From NCBI GenBank assembly GCA_944332435.1, contig CALVJW010000013.1, forward strand, positions 1 to 32,438: a stretch of 32,438 nt of DNA. The letters are read 5' to 3'. Of this stretch, positions 1-9,275 are shown one piece after another (the first letter of the stretch is position 1; each line of letters starts with the position of its first letter). The DNA is from an uncultured Bacilli bacterium (lineage in GTDB: Bacteria > Bacillota_I > Bacilli_A > RF39 > UBA660). Under the pieces are notes generated by a model. It saw only the letters and a program-made list of their open reading frames with translations. It was not told the origin of the DNA and made no database searches. Both the position numbers and the translations under genes were made by a program.

Positions 1-264
1 GATGTAATTCCATATGATAAAGAAGATACAAAATTTATTGAAAATGCCCTTAGTCCAGCTAAAAATTTAACGGTTTTAATTATGGATGAGAAGAAAAAAG
101 AAGCTATGGTAATTCTTGATCAAGATAATTTATCAAAAGCGGTTGGTAAAAAGGGATTAAATGTAAGATTGGCGTCACGTTTAACACATTATAAAATTGA
201 TGTTAAAACCTATGAGCAAGCAAGTGAAATGGGTATTAACTTGAAACAGAGTATTGACGAATGA
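1..264 (+). CDS. nusA: Transcription termination/antitermination factor NusA, C-terminal part (5' truncated by window edge)
   Basis: NusA binds RNA polymerase and nascent RNA and modulates pausing, termination and antitermination. The reading frame is open from base 1 and ends in TGA at 262-264, so only the last 87 residues are present. They contain the end of the second KH RNA-binding domain: the run FIENALSPAK, then a KH core with AVGKKGLNVRLASRLT, which corresponds to the family's IGxxGxNxRLA signature, followed by a KIDV strand and a short tail. There is no acidic C-terminal repeat, as is usual in Firmicutes. The stop overlaps the ylxR start by 4 bases (ATGA), so the two genes are translationally coupled. 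An internal ATG at 82 is not a real start. Confidence 0.95.
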   Translation, partial: DVIPYDKEDTKFIENALSPAKNLTVLIMDEKKKEAMVILDQDNLSKAVGKKGLNVRLASRLTHYKIDVKTYEQASEMGINLKQSIDE

Positions 265-521
265 AAACGAAAAAAATACCAATGCGTAGTTGTGTTGTAA
301 CAAGAGAAAAATTTCCTAAAAATGAATTAGTACGTGTTGTAAGAACACCAGAAGGAAATGTTATTGTTGATACAACTGGGAAAGCAAATGGACGTGGAGC
401 GTATTTAAAAAAAGATCTTACAGTATTTGAAAAAGCGCAAAAATCGAAAATATTAAACCGTCAATTAGAAGTAGAAGTAAATGAGAAGATATTTGAAGAA
501 TTAAAATCTTTAATTCAATAA
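261..521 (+). CDS. ylxR: YlxR/RnpM family RNA-binding protein
   Basis: This 86-residue basic protein belongs to the YlxR (DUF448) family, small RNA-binding proteins found next to nusA; the Bacillus subtilis member has been renamed RnpM for its effect on RNase P. Family marks are MRSCVVTREKFPKNELVRVVR near the N terminus (shown here only as the region around residues 8-28) and the hallmark GRGAYL at about residues 45-50. It begins inside the nusA stop (ATGA overlap) and sits 68 bases before infB. The L7Ae-like ylxQ gene that usually follows ylxR in Firmicutes is absent, because infB comes next. Function in this organism is inferred from the family. Confidence 0.93.
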   Translation: MKTKKIPMRSCVVTREKFPKNELVRVVRTPEGNVIVDTTGKANGRGAYLKKDLTVFEKAQKSKILNRQLEVEVNEKIFEELKSLIQ

Positions 522-589
522 TACTGACTGCATAAATTTAATTTGTATACATATGAATAATATATAAATTTAAGAAAGAGGTGATATTT

Positions 590-2707
590 ATGATGAGTGT
601 GTTAGAATATGCACAGGATGTAAATAGAACAGTAGAAGAAATATTAAAAAAGTGTAAAGAACTAGGAATTAATGTAAACGATGAAGATGATATGTTAGAT
701 GAAGAGGGAATTACACTTTTAGATAATGAGATTGAAGCTATTACTGAAGCTGATGAAGAAGATGCGTTAGATGATTTAGTAGAAGAAATTATTGAACAAG
801 AAGAAATTGAAGTGGATAACACTGTAAAAAAACAAAAGTTAAAGAAAAACAATAATCAATCTTCTAGTAAAGCAAGTGTAAATAAAAAGGAATTAGCAAA
901 AAAGAAAAAACAAATGTATAAACATAAAGAAAAATTACAGAGTAATACACCGGCTGTTTCCGATAATGTTATCCTATACCATGAAAATATGACAATCGGT
1001 GATTTGGCGAAAGCATTAAATGTAAATGCTGCAGAATTAATTAAAAAATTATTTTCATTAGGGGTTATGTGTACGATTAATCATTCTTTGAGTTTTGAGA
1101 ATGCTGAAATCTTAGTGGTTGACTATAATAAAGAGTTACGAAGAGAAGAAACTGCAGATGTTACAAACTTTGAAGAATTTGAAATTCATGATGCAATAGA
1201 AGATTTACAAGAAAGACCACCTGTTGTTACAATCATGGGGCATGTTGACCATGGTAAAACAACATTACTTGATACTATTCGTAAAACTAATGTAGCAGAA
1301 GGTGAAGCTGGTGGAATTACGCAAGCAATTAGTGCTTATCAAGTAAAACATAATGGAAAAGCAATTACTTTTATTGATACACCAGGGCATGCGGCATTTA
1401 CAGAAATGCGTGCTAGAGGAGCAAGTATTACTGATATTATTATCATTATAGTTGCGGCTGATGATGGAGTAATGCCACAAACAAAAGAGGCGGTAGATCA
1501 TGCAAAAGCTGCTGGAGTACCAATTATTGTAGCAATTAATAAAATGGACAAACCAGGAGCAAATCCTGAACGAATTATGACAGAACTTTCAGAATATGGT
1601 CTTACACCAGATGAATGGGGTGGAGATACTCTTTATAATCGAATTATTGCTGCAGATGGAACAGGTATTCCAGAATTACTTGAAAATATTACATTAATTG
1701 CGGAAATGCAAGAGTATAAAGCTAATCCAAATCGTTATGCAGTAGGAACTGTTGTAGAATCCAGATTAGATAAACATTTAGGACCAGTAACAACAGTATT
1801 AATTCAAAATGGTACATTAAGATTAGGAGATCCGATTGTTGTAGGTACTGCTTATGGTAAAGTAAGAACATTAAAAAATGATAAAGGACAAGAAATTACT
1901 GAAGCCTTACCTTCTACACCAGTAGAAATTACTGGAATTAATGAAGTACCAAGTGCTGGAGATAAATTTATGGCATTTGAAAGTGAAAAACAAGCTAGAA
2001 GTATTGGAGAGACAAGAAAAGAACAAGCTAAATTACGTGAAAATGCTACAAAAGCGAGTGTTAGTTTAGATGATCTATTCTCTAAAATACAAGAAGGTGC
2101 AAAAGAAATTAATGTTATTTTAAAAGCAGATGTTAATGGTAGTGCGGAAGCAGTAAAAAATTCATTAGAAAAATTGCAAGTAGAAGATGTAAGAGTAAAA
2201 GTAATTCGTAGTAGTGTTGGTTCTATTACGGAAAGTGATATTGTCCTTGCGAAAGCAAGTGATGCTTTAATTATTGGATTTAATGTTAGACCAAATAATC
2301 AAATTAAAGATTATGCAAAGGAAAATGGTGTTGAAATTCGTCTTTATAATATCATCTATAAAGTAGTAGAAGAGATGGAAGCTGCCATGAAGGGAATGCT
2401 AGAGCCAATTTATGAAGAAAGAGTAACTGGTAGTGCTGAAGTTCGTCAATTATTTAAATTTTCTAAAGTTGGAACAATCGCTGGTTCTTATGTAGTAGAT
2501 GGTATCATTAAAAGAGATGCACAAGCTAGAATTATTCGTGATGGAATTGTTATCTATGATGGTAATATTAATTCTATTCAAAGAGGAAAAGATGCTGTAA
2601 AAGAAGTAAAAAAAGGAATTGAATGTGGAATTACCATTGAAAATTATTCTGACATTAAAGAAGGAGATATCATCGAAGCTTACGAAATGGTAGAAATTGA
2701 AAGATAA
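590..2707 (+). CDS. infB: Translation initiation factor IF-2
   Basis: IF-2 is the GTPase that brings initiator tRNA to the 30S subunit and promotes subunit joining. I chose ATG 590 (705 residues, close to the usual Bacillus length) because the ribosome-binding site AGAGGTG at 577-583 lies 6 bases upstream. A GTG at 581 overlaps that site, and ATG 593 is a possible alternative. The N terminus has an IF2_N-like segment (residues ~1-50), then a very acidic stretch and a lysine-rich linker, then a second IF2_N repeat (~120-170). The G domain shows G1 GHVDHGKT at 217-224, G3 DTPGH at 263-267 and G4 NKMD at 317-320, followed by domains II, III and the initiator-tRNA-binding C2 domain. A terminator follows directly. 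Confidence 0.97.
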   Translation: MMSVLEYAQDVNRTVEEILKKCKELGINVNDEDDMLDEEGITLLDNEIEAITEADEEDALDDLVEEIIEQEEIEVDNTVKKQKLKKNNNQSSSKASVNKKELAKKKKQMYKHKEKLQSNTPAVSDNVILYHENMTIGDLAKALNVNAAELIKKLFSLGVMCTINHSLSFENAEILVVDYNKELRREETADVTNFEEFEIHDAIEDLQERPPVVTIMGHVDHGKTTLLDTIRKTNVAEGEAGGITQAISAYQVKHNGKAITFIDTPGHAAFTEMRARGASITDIIIIIVAADDGVMPQTKEAVDHAKAAGVPIIVAINKMDKPGANPERIMTELSEYGLTPDEWGGDTLYNRIIAADGTGIPELLENITLIAEMQEYKANPNRYAVGTVVESRLDKHLGPVTTVLIQNGTLRLGDPIVVGTAYGKVRTLKNDKGQEITEALPSTPVEITGINEVPSAGDKFMAFESEKQARSIGETRKEQAKLRENATKASVSLDDLFSKIQEGAKEINVILKADVNGSAEAVKNSLEKLQVEDVRVKVIRSSVGSITESDIVLAKASDALIIGFNVRPNNQIKDYAKENGVEIRLYNIIYKVVEEMEAAMKGMLEPIYEERVTGSAEVRQLFKFSKVGTIAGSYVVDGIIKRDAQARIIRDGIVIYDGNINSIQRGKDAVKEVKKGIECGITIENYSDIKEGDIIEAYEMVEIER

Positions 2708-2714
2708 AATTAAA

Positions 2715-2746
2715 AAGTTATCATTAAGAAATGATAGCTTTTTTTG
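2715..2746 (+). terminator. Rho-independent terminator after infB
   Basis: Inverted repeat AAGTTATCATT (2715-2725) and AATGATAGCTT (2730-2740) with a 4-base loop and one G-U pair, followed by a run of T. It ends the nusA-ylxR-infB operon eight bases after the infB stop, so rbfA is not in this transcript. Confidence 0.85.
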
Positions 2747-2820
2747 TTATATGAAGGGAATGAAAAAAAGAATTTTTACCAAAATTTGTAAAATGAATAT
2801 TAGTTAATATTGCAAATGAA

Positions 2821-2857
2821 AAGTTATAGAAAATAGCTTTGTTTTTAGCTATAACTT
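2821..2857. repeat. Inverted repeat in the infB-potA intergenic region
   Basis: Arms AAGTTATAG (2821-2829) and CTATAACTT (2849-2857) are perfect complements around a 19-base centre that can pair further in part. There is no T-run, so it is not an obvious terminator. It lies upstream of the proposed potA promoter and could be an operator or a relic. The rest of 2747-3013 is AT-rich and holds no gene that I can see. Confidence 0.4.
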
Positions 2858-3013
2858 AAAAGTTGGATAATTGTAAAGAGATACCATATTTAATAATATT
2901 GTTATTAATGGCAATCATTAAAATTGTTAATTATCTTTTTAGGATGAAAGGATATGCTAAAAAATTTTTTACTTATCGTATCATAAATTGTTTCATCTCT
3001 ATTTAATTGTATT

Positions 3014-3040
3014 TTGTTTCGTCATAAATCGTGATATACT
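3014..3040 (+). promoter_or_regulatory. Putative sigma-A promoter for potABCD
   Basis: Extended -10: TG at 3032-3033, one base, then TATACT at 3035-3040. A TTGTTT at 3014-3019 could serve as -35 with a short 15-bp spacer. A second TATAAT at 3043-3048 overlaps the likely start region. The potA start is 33 bases further on, with ribosome-binding site AGGAG at about 3062. Confidence 0.5.
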
Positions 3041-3073
3041 TATATAATAAGAACATAGAATAGGAGCGCAGGT

Positions 3074-4165
3074 ATGAAGAAAGTAATTGTTAAATTAGAT
3101 GATGTTAAAAAGTCTTATGGAGATAAAGTAATTATTCCTAAATTAGATTTAGATGTTTATGAAGGAGAGTTTTTAACATTATTAGGTCCTAGTGGATGTG
3201 GAAAAACAACAACACTTCGAATGATTTCGGGAATGGAAAATGTAAGTAGTGGGCATATTTATCTAGATGGTGAAGATGTTACTAATGTTGATGCAACAAA
3301 GAGAGAAGTAAATACGGTTTTTCAAAACTATGCTTTATTTTCACATATGACGATTGAAAAAAATATTAGTTATGGTTTAAAAATTAAAAAAGTACCTAAT
3401 GATATAATTACAAAAAAAGTTAAAGAAATGTTAGAACTTGTGCAATTACAAGGCTATGAGAAACGAAAACCGTCACAACTATCTGGTGGGGAACAACAAC
3501 GAGTAGCAATCGCGAGGGCTCTTATTAATGAACCAAAAGTATTACTTTTAGATGAGCCTTTATCTGCCCTTGATTTTAAATTAAAAAAACAAATGCAAAT
3601 AGAGTTAAAACAACTGCAAAAAAAATTAGGGATTACTTTCATTTATGTAACCCATAATCAAGAAGAGGCATTAACGATGAGTGACCGTATCTTAGTATTC
3701 CGTGGAGGTGTGATAGAACAGGTGGGGACACCTAAAGAATTATATTTACACCCTAAAACAAGATTTGTTGCAGATTTTATCGGTGATTCAAATATCTTTG
3801 ATGGGATTATTACTAAGATAAGTGCTAGTAGTAATACAGCAGAGGTTACTATTAATGATACAGTGAAAGCAATTTTACCAAATAAAAATTATCAAGAGGG
3901 ACTTAAAATTTCTTTAATGTTGCGACCGGAAAATTTAAAATTAGTTGAAAAAGAAACTAGTAAAAATTGTATTCCTGTTAAAATAAAGGAAAATATCTAT
4001 GATGGAGCAACTTCAAAAGTAATAGCAATCACTAATTTTGGCAAAGAATTAAATATAACTTTAGATAGAGATGATAAGATATATCCTGTTAGAAGTACTT
4101 TATTTGTTAAATGGAAAATGGAAGATGCAGTGGTATTGAAAGGGAAAGAAGCAAATGAAGAATAG
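3074..4165 (+). CDS. potA: Spermidine/putrescine ABC transporter ATP-binding protein PotA
   Basis: This is the cytoplasmic ATPase that powers the polyamine importer PotABCD. The 363-residue length is typical. The nucleotide-binding domain shows Walker A GPSGCGKT at 38-45, Q-loop VFQNYALF, signature LSGGEQQRVAIARA from about residue 136, Walker B VLLLDEPLSALD near 157-168 and the switch histidine in YVTHNQEEAL near 190. The C-terminal third (about 240-363) fits a TOBE domain, with LRPENLKL, as in other polyamine and spermidine ATPases. It is the first gene of a tightly coupled four-gene operon and overlaps potB by 11 bases. The family assignment is firm, and the substrate is inferred from the complete PotABCD set and the agmatine/putrescine genes downstream. 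Confidence 0.94.
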   Translation: MKKVIVKLDDVKKSYGDKVIIPKLDLDVYEGEFLTLLGPSGCGKTTTLRMISGMENVSSGHIYLDGEDVTNVDATKREVNTVFQNYALFSHMTIEKNISYGLKIKKVPNDIITKKVKEMLELVQLQGYEKRKPSQLSGGEQQRVAIARALINEPKVLLLDEPLSALDFKLKKQMQIELKQLQKKLGITFIYVTHNQEEALTMSDRILVFRGGVIEQVGTPKELYLHPKTRFVADFIGDSNIFDGIITKISASSNTAEVTINDTVKAILPNKNYQEGLKISLMLRPENLKLVEKETSKNCIPVKIKENIYDGATSKVIAITNFGKELNITLDRDDKIYPVRSTLFVKWKMEDAVVLKGKEANEE

Positions 4166-5015
4166 TAATTCTATTTTTAAAAAAATTACTACGATTCCTT
4201 TAAAATTCTATGCGGGAATTTTAATTTTTCTTCCATTATTATATATCTTTATTCTTAGTTTCTTTCGCAATGATTATTACGGAGGAATCATCCCAGATTT
4301 TACTTTTGATAATTATAGGATGTTAATAGATGTTGTTTATTTAAAAGTTTTTCTTCAATCTTTTTTAATTGCTTTTATTACGACTTTTATTTGTATATGT
4401 ATTTCATATCCTTTTTGTCTGATTATTAAAACAAAGAAAGAAACAACACAAAAACTTATTATGACTTTTGTTATGATTCCCTTTTTAACTAATTCGTTAA
4501 TTCGTACTTATGGGTGGATTGTTTTACTACGTAAGAATGGAGTTATAAATCAATTTTTAATGGGAACACATTTAATTTCTTCCCCACTTTCCTTAATGTA
4601 TAATTATTTCGGAATTGTTATTGGAATGGTTTATACTTTATTACCATTTATGATTCTACCGTTAAATAGTGCTGTGTCAAAACTTGATGACTCATTATTG
4701 GATGCTTCTAAAGATTTAGGAGCTAATCGATTACAAACATTTTTTAAAGTTGTAGTGCCTGAAACGTTACCTGGATTATTTAATGGATCATTAATGGTAT
4801 TTATTCCTGCTATTGGTTTATTCTTTATTTCAGATATTCTAGGTGGCGGTAAATTGATGTTACTTGGAAATTTAATTAAAAATCAATTTTTAACGGCTCG
4901 TAATTGGCCATTTGGGGCTGCTATATCTATTACATTAATTATTATAACTTTCATATTTGTTAAGTTATATAAGAAAATCGGTGGTAAGATGGATGATTTA
5001 GGAGGTGGGTTATGA
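4155..5015 (+). CDS. potB: Spermidine/putrescine ABC transporter permease PotB
   Basis: This is a membrane permease subunit that pairs with PotC to form the polyamine channel. It has 286 residues and about six hydrophobic segments: one near 17-38, a cluster at 65-150 and more after 185. The cytoplasmic EAA loop that docks on the ATPase is visible as LLDASKDLGANRLQTFFKVV at about residues 177-196. The start at 4155 lies inside the end of potA and the stop overlaps the potC start (ATGA), so translation is coupled on both sides. A C-terminal run GGKMDDLGGG follows the last helix. The choice between B and C rests on gene order and on similarity to PotB-type permeases (RTYGWIVLL motif). Confidence 0.92.
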   Translation: MKNSNSIFKKITTIPLKFYAGILIFLPLLYIFILSFFRNDYYGGIIPDFTFDNYRMLIDVVYLKVFLQSFLIAFITTFICICISYPFCLIIKTKKETTQKLIMTFVMIPFLTNSLIRTYGWIVLLRKNGVINQFLMGTHLISSPLSLMYNYFGIVIGMVYTLLPFMILPLNSAVSKLDDSLLDASKDLGANRLQTFFKVVVPETLPGLFNGSLMVFIPAIGLFFISDILGGGKLMLLGNLIKNQFLTARNWPFGAAISITLIIITFIFVKLYKKIGGKMDDLGGGL

Positions 5016-5800
5016 AAAAGAAATATTTGCATAATCTGTTTTTACTCTTGGTTTTTGCTTTTCTTTATTTACCCATCATTGTTCTAGTTATTTTTTCTTT
5101 TAACAGTTCATCATTAAATATTGTCTTTGAGCAATTTACATTTCGTTGGTATCATGTATTGTTAGAAAATAGGAGTTTATTAGAAGCTTTTATGAATACT
5201 ATGATTGTAGCTTTTACAAGTACAATTGTATCTACCATTATTGGGACAATTTCAGCAATAGGAATTAAAAAATATAACTTTATTGGTAAAGAGTTCATTC
5301 AATCTTTATTATATATACCAATTGTTATACCAGAAATAGTACTTGGAATCTCCTTATTATCAATTTATACATTATTTAGATTAGATTTATCATTAGTTAC
5401 GCTTATTATTGCGCATATAACGTTCTCAATTCCATTTGTAATTATTAGTGTTAGAACTATTTTAGATAGTTTACCATCTAACTTGGAAGATGCGAGTAGT
5501 GATTTAGGGGCAAATAAATTTAAAACATTCTGGTATGTAACATTACCATCCATTATGCCAGGTATTACTTCTGGAGCACTTCTTGCCTTTACTCTTTCTT
5601 TAGATGATGTAATTATTAGTTATTTTACTGCCGGACCAGATAGTAATACATTACCACTTAAGATATATTCAATGATTAAAACAGGAATAACACCAGATGT
5701 TAATGCGCTGTCGGCTCTTATTTTAGTTGTGACAATTATTATTTTGATGACTAGTACAGTATTACAGCTTCGCAAATTAAGAAAGGAGACAGAATTATGA
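5012..5800 (+). CDS. potC: Spermidine/putrescine ABC transporter permease PotC
   Basis: This is the second membrane subunit of the polyamine importer (262 residues, about six transmembrane helices). The N-terminal helix with LPIIVLVIFSFNSS is characteristic of PotC/PotI permeases. The EAA loop reads EDASSDLGANKFKTFWYVTL around residues 157-177, and LSLDDVIISYF follows, another conserved PotC segment. A strong ribosome-binding site, GGAGGTGG, lies just before the ATG, inside the end of potB. The stop codon TGA overlaps the potD start. It acts with PotB in the cytoplasmic membrane. Confidence 0.93.
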   Translation: MKKKYLHNLFLLLVFAFLYLPIIVLVIFSFNSSSLNIVFEQFTFRWYHVLLENRSLLEAFMNTMIVAFTSTIVSTIIGTISAIGIKKYNFIGKEFIQSLLYIPIVIPEIVLGISLLSIYTLFRLDLSLVTLIIAHITFSIPFVIISVRTILDSLPSNLEDASSDLGANKFKTFWYVTLPSIMPGITSGALLAFTLSLDDVIISYFTAGPDSNTLPLKIYSMIKTGITPDVNALSALILVVTIIILMTSTVLQLRKLRKETEL

Positions 5801-6822
5801 AAAAGATTGTTATTTTATTAGTAATTATATTCTTAGTAACTGGCTGTACTTCTAAAAATGATGCGGGAGTTGTAAATATTTTAAACTGGTCATCTTATAT
5901 ACCTGATTCAGTTATTCTTGATTTCGAAAAGGAAACTGGTATTAAAGTAAATTATGGTACTTATTCATCTAACGAAGAATGTTTAGCAAAGATTCAATCG
6001 GCTAAACCGGGGACTTATGACTTAATTTTTCCTAGTGATTATATGATTGAATTAATGAAAAAGCGTAATTTATTAGAACCATTAGATCGTGAAAAAATAT
6101 TAAATTGGAATAATATTGCAGATAATTATAGAAGGTTAGATTATGATAAAGAAAATAAATATTCGCTACCATTTTTGGCAGCTACGACTGTAATTGTAGT
6201 AAATCGAGAACATATTAAAGATACAATTACTAGTTATCAAGATTTATTGAAACCTGAATATAAAAATAATATTGTGTTACTTGATGATCAGAGAATTGTT
6301 ATCGGTATGGCTCTCCAAGCTTTAGGTTATGATATGAATGAAACTAATAAAGAAGCATTAAAAGATGCTAAAGAGTGGCTACTTAAGTTAAAAGAAAATG
6401 TTAAGGCCTTTGATAGTGATAGTCCTAAAACTTTTTTTCTAACTAACGAAGTAGACATCGGGGTAATGTGGAATGCGGAAGCAGCTATTGCCAAAAATAA
6501 AAATCCTAATTTAGAAGTTATTTATCCTAAAGAAGGGGTTGCTATTAGTATTGATAATTTTGCTTTGCCTAAAGGAGCTAAGCATAAGGAACAAGCCTAT
6601 CTTTTTATTGATTATATTTTAAGACCAGAAGTGATGCAAGAAATTATAGAAGATTATCCTTATAAAAATGTTAATCAAGCAACGAATCTATTATTATCAT
6701 CAAATTATTTAAATAATCCAGCATCGAATATTCCAGATTATGTTATAAAAAATGGACATTTTGTCAATAATATAGGTGATTCAATCTTAGATTATGATAA
6801 ATTATGGGCAGAAATCAAATGA
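5797..6822 (+). CDS. potD: Spermidine/putrescine-binding lipoprotein PotD
   Basis: This is the extracellular substrate-binding subunit of the polyamine importer, tethered to the membrane as a lipoprotein. The first 17 residues form a signal peptide ending in the lipobox LVTGC, with cysteine at position 17 as the lipidation site. The mature part has the PotD-type opening VNILNWSSYIPDSV, then YDLIFPSDYMIELM and WNAEAAIA, all conserved in polyamine-binding proteins. It has 341 residues, the usual size. It ends the potABCD operon; there is no terminator before the agmatine promoter 20 bases on, so read-through into that module is possible. The ligand could be spermidine, putrescine or agmatine and cannot be settled from motifs alone. 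Confidence 0.92.
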   Translation: MKKIVILLVIIFLVTGCTSKNDAGVVNILNWSSYIPDSVILDFEKETGIKVNYGTYSSNEECLAKIQSAKPGTYDLIFPSDYMIELMKKRNLLEPLDREKILNWNNIADNYRRLDYDKENKYSLPFLAATTVIVVNREHIKDTITSYQDLLKPEYKNNIVLLDDQRIVIGMALQALGYDMNETNKEALKDAKEWLLKLKENVKAFDSDSPKTFFLTNEVDIGVMWNAEAAIAKNKNPNLEVIYPKEGVAISIDNFALPKGAKHKEQAYLFIDYILRPEVMQEIIEDYPYKNVNQATNLLLSSNYLNNPASNIPDYVIKNGHFVNNIGDSILDYDKLWAEIK

Positions 6823-6842
6823 TGCGTTATGGAATATAGAGA

Positions 6843-6871
6843 TTGAAAATTAAAAAACATTGTGCTATGAT
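6843..6871 (+). promoter_or_regulatory. Promoter of the agmatine deiminase module
   Basis: -35 TTGAAA (6843-6848), exact 17-base spacer, -10 TATGAT (6866-6871) preceded by TG one base upstream (extended -10). The predicted transcript starts only a few bases before the strong ribosome-binding site GGAGGAGG (6879-6886), which gives a very short leader. Confidence 0.7.
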
Positions 6872-6892
6872 TATAATAGGAGGAGGATTAGA

Positions 6893-7879
6893 ATGGCAAG
6901 AGTAAAAGATTTTGTGGATACACAAGATTTCACAAAAGAAGAATTGCTTGATATTATGCATTTAGGATTGCTTATTAAGGAAAACATAAAACAAGGTTAT
7001 CCATTAAATGTGTTATATCATAAATCATTAGGGATGATTTTTGAACAATCATCAACTAGAACAAGAGTTTCTTTTGAAACAGCCATGACACAATTGGGAG
7101 GTCATGCGCAATATTTGGCACCAGGGCAAATTCAATTAGGTGCGCACGAATCATTATCTGATACGGCTCGTGTATTATCACGACTTGTTGATATTTTAAT
7201 GGCTCGTGTTCAAAAACATGAAAGTGTGTTTGAACTTGCAAAATATGCTGATATTCCTGTTATTAACGGAATGAGCGATTATAATCACCCAACGCAAGAA
7301 ATGGGAGATATTACAACAATGTTTGAACATTTACCAGCTGGTAAACGTTTAGAAGATTGTAAAGTTGTTTTCGTTGGTGACGCTACTCAAGTTTGTGCAT
7401 CATTAATGATGATTGTTACAAAACTTGGTGGACATTTTGTTCAATTTGGGCCTAAAGGTTTCCAATTAAGAGAAGAACATATTAAAATTGCTGAAGAAAA
7501 CTGTAAAAAATCAGGTGGTAGTTTCTTAATTACAGAGGATGAAGATGAAGCGTTAAAAGATGCTGACTTTATCTACACTGATGTTTGGTATGGCTTATAT
7601 GAAGCAGAATTATCGGAAGAAGAGAGAATGAAAATTTTCTATCCAAAATATCAAGTCGATATGGATATGATAAAGAAAGCCTCTCCAACTGTTAAATTTA
7701 TGCACTGTCTTCCAGCAACAAGAAATGAAGAAGTAACAGATGAGGTAATTGATTCTGAATATTCAATCGTAATCGATCAAGCAGAAAATAGGTTAACTGC
7801 TATGCGAGCACTACTTGTTTATTTCATGGATAAGAGAGATGAAACTGTTGCAATTTGCAACAAAAATTTAGGGAGATAG
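6893..7879 (+). CDS. ptcA: Putrescine carbamoyltransferase
   Basis: This enzyme phosphorolyses N-carbamoylputrescine to putrescine plus carbamoyl phosphate, the second step of the agmatine deiminase pathway. I chose ATG 6893 (328 residues) after the ribosome-binding site GGAGGAGG; the open frame extends upstream to a TTG at 6860 but that part overlaps the promoter. The carbamoyl-phosphate site is STRTR at 54-58, HPTQE at 132-136 and HCLPA at 271-275. The segment [10 protein letters not shown] at 74-83 replaces the ornithine-binding motif and is typical of putrescine carbamoyltransferases such as the Enterococcus faecalis enzyme, as are [18 protein letters not shown] and a C-terminal extension helix. 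The neighbours aguD, aguA and aguC confirm the assignment and distinguish it from arcB at 12.8 kb. Confidence 0.95.
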   Translation: MARVKDFVDTQDFTKEELLDIMHLGLLIKENIKQGYPLNVLYHKSLGMIFEQSSTRTRVSFETAMTQLGGHAQYLAPGQIQLGAHESLSDTARVLSRLVDILMARVQKHESVFELAKYADIPVINGMSDYNHPTQEMGDITTMFEHLPAGKRLEDCKVVFVGDATQVCASLMMIVTKLGGHFVQFGPKGFQLREEHIKIAEENCKKSGGSFLITEDEDEALKDADFIYTDVWYGLYEAELSEEERMKIFYPKYQVDMDMIKKASPTVKFMHCLPATRNEEVTDEVIDSEYSIVIDQAENRLTAMRALLVYFMDKRDETVAICNKNLGR

Positions 7880-7882
7880 TAT

Positions 7883-9274
7883 ATGGAAAAAGAAAAAAAG
7901 AAATTTAAGTTATTAGATGCGATTTTAGCAACTGTATGTATTACGTTAGTTGCAGAATCCGTTACTCCATCAGCAGCGATTGGTAATTCACAATATTTTT
8001 GGTGGATTTTGTTAATCATCGCGTTTTGCTTACCTTACGGATTAATTTCTGCTGAACTTGGTAGTACTTTTCCAAGCGATGGTGGAATGTATGACTGGGT
8101 AAAACGCGCATTTGGAAAAAAATGGGCAGCTCGTGTTGCTTGGAATTATTGGATTAACTTTCCACTTTGGATTGCATCACTTGCTGTTGCGGTAACAGAT
8201 GTTATTGCTGGTATTTTTGAAATAGAGTTAGGTTTAATTTGGCTAATTGTATTACAACTTGGCTATACTTGGCTAGTTAGTATTCTAGGATGTTTCCGTA
8301 TTGGAGAAAACAAGTGGATTGTTAATATTGGGACTTTATTTAAAATTTTATTTATGGTAGGCCTTGGGTTACTTGGAATTTACGTTTTTGTTAAAACAGG
8401 AGAAAGTGCTAACCCAATTCATAGTGTGGCAGATTTATTTCCAAGTTTTGACTTAGCAGGGTTATCATTTATATCAGTTATTATTTTTAACTTTTTAGGA
8501 TTTGAAGTTGTAGCAACTTATGCTGATGATATGGAAAATCCTAAAAAAGAAATACCAAAAGCACTAATTGTTGGTGGAGCTTTAATGGCAATATTTTACT
8601 TATTACCAGCAACAGGAGTTAATATTGCTATGCCAATTAAAGAAGCTGAATCAGCAGGAATTACTGAAAGTTTCGCAATATTGCTATCTAGTTTAGGAGT
8701 GTCAAGTGGTATTATTAGAACTATTGTAATTACTGTAGGTTTAATGTTTATCTATACAATGGTTGCTAATATCGTATCTTGGTCATTTGGGGTTAACTCA
8801 GTGGCTAAATATTCTGCAGAAGATGGTGGACTTCCAAAAATATTTACTAAAACTAATAAAGAAGGCGTACCATATATGGCATCAATTATTAATGGTGTTG
8901 TTGCTACTGTCATTGTTATTGTTGGTATTGTCCTTGGAGAAATATCTGAAAGTGCTAGTAACTTATTTTGGACATTCTTCTCATTTAGTCTAGTAACTCT
9001 ATTAATTAGTTATATTCCATTATTCCCAGCGTTCTTAAAATTAAGAAAAATTGATAAAACGGAAAGAGCATATAAAGTTCCAGGAGGAAAAATAATAACT
9101 TATTTAATGACTTATATCCCATTTGTTTTATTAATTGCGGGAGTAGTATTTACTTTATTTATTGATTTTACAAAAGAATCAATTATGGCTAATTTACCAC
9201 TTATTGTAGGGGTTGCAGTATCATTTATAATTGAAGAAATTTTAGTACTTAGTGTTAAAAAGGAGAATAAATAG
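7883..9274 (+). CDS. aguD: APC-family amino acid/amine antiporter, probable agmatine/putrescine exchanger
   Basis: This 463-residue integral membrane protein has about twelve hydrophobic segments and the APC-superfamily pattern: an unwound first helix region with SVTPSAAIG, then [20 protein letters not shown] after the sixth helix, which is typical of glutamate/GABA-type and agmatine/putrescine antiporters. It begins 3 bases after ptcA (ribosome-binding site AGGGAG) and ends just before aguA. The module order carbamoyltransferase, antiporter, deiminase, carbamate kinase is the same as in the Enterococcus agu cluster, where the antiporter takes up agmatine and expels putrescine. The transport specificity is inferred from that context. 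Confidence 0.85.
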   Translation: MEKEKKKFKLLDAILATVCITLVAESVTPSAAIGNSQYFWWILLIIAFCLPYGLISAELGSTFPSDGGMYDWVKRAFGKKWAARVAWNYWINFPLWIASLAVAVTDVIAGIFEIELGLIWLIVLQLGYTWLVSILGCFRIGENKWIVNIGTLFKILFMVGLGLLGIYVFVKTGESANPIHSVADLFPSFDLAGLSFISVIIFNFLGFEVVATYADDMENPKKEIPKALIVGGALMAIFYLLPATGVNIAMPIKEAESAGITESFAILLSSLGVSSGIIRTIVITVGLMFIYTMVANIVSWSFGVNSVAKYSAEDGGLPKIFTKTNKEGVPYMASIINGVVATVIVIVGIVLGEISESASNLFWTFFSFSLVTLLISYIPLFPAFLKLRKIDKTERAYKVPGGKIITYLMTYIPFVLLIAGVVFTLFIDFTKESIMANLPLIVGVAVSFIIEEILVLSVKKENK

Positions 9275-9275
9275 A

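Noticed and set aside
538-852. Serine-rich minus-strand ORF overlapping the infB start
   Set aside because: It is the antisense shadow of the acidic and lysine-rich N terminus of IF-2, and it has no start signals.
8763-8993. Leucine-rich ORF inside the agmatine/putrescine antiporter gene
   Set aside because: Alternative frame of a membrane protein gene, so the hydrophobic codons are a by-product; the antiporter frame is clearly real.
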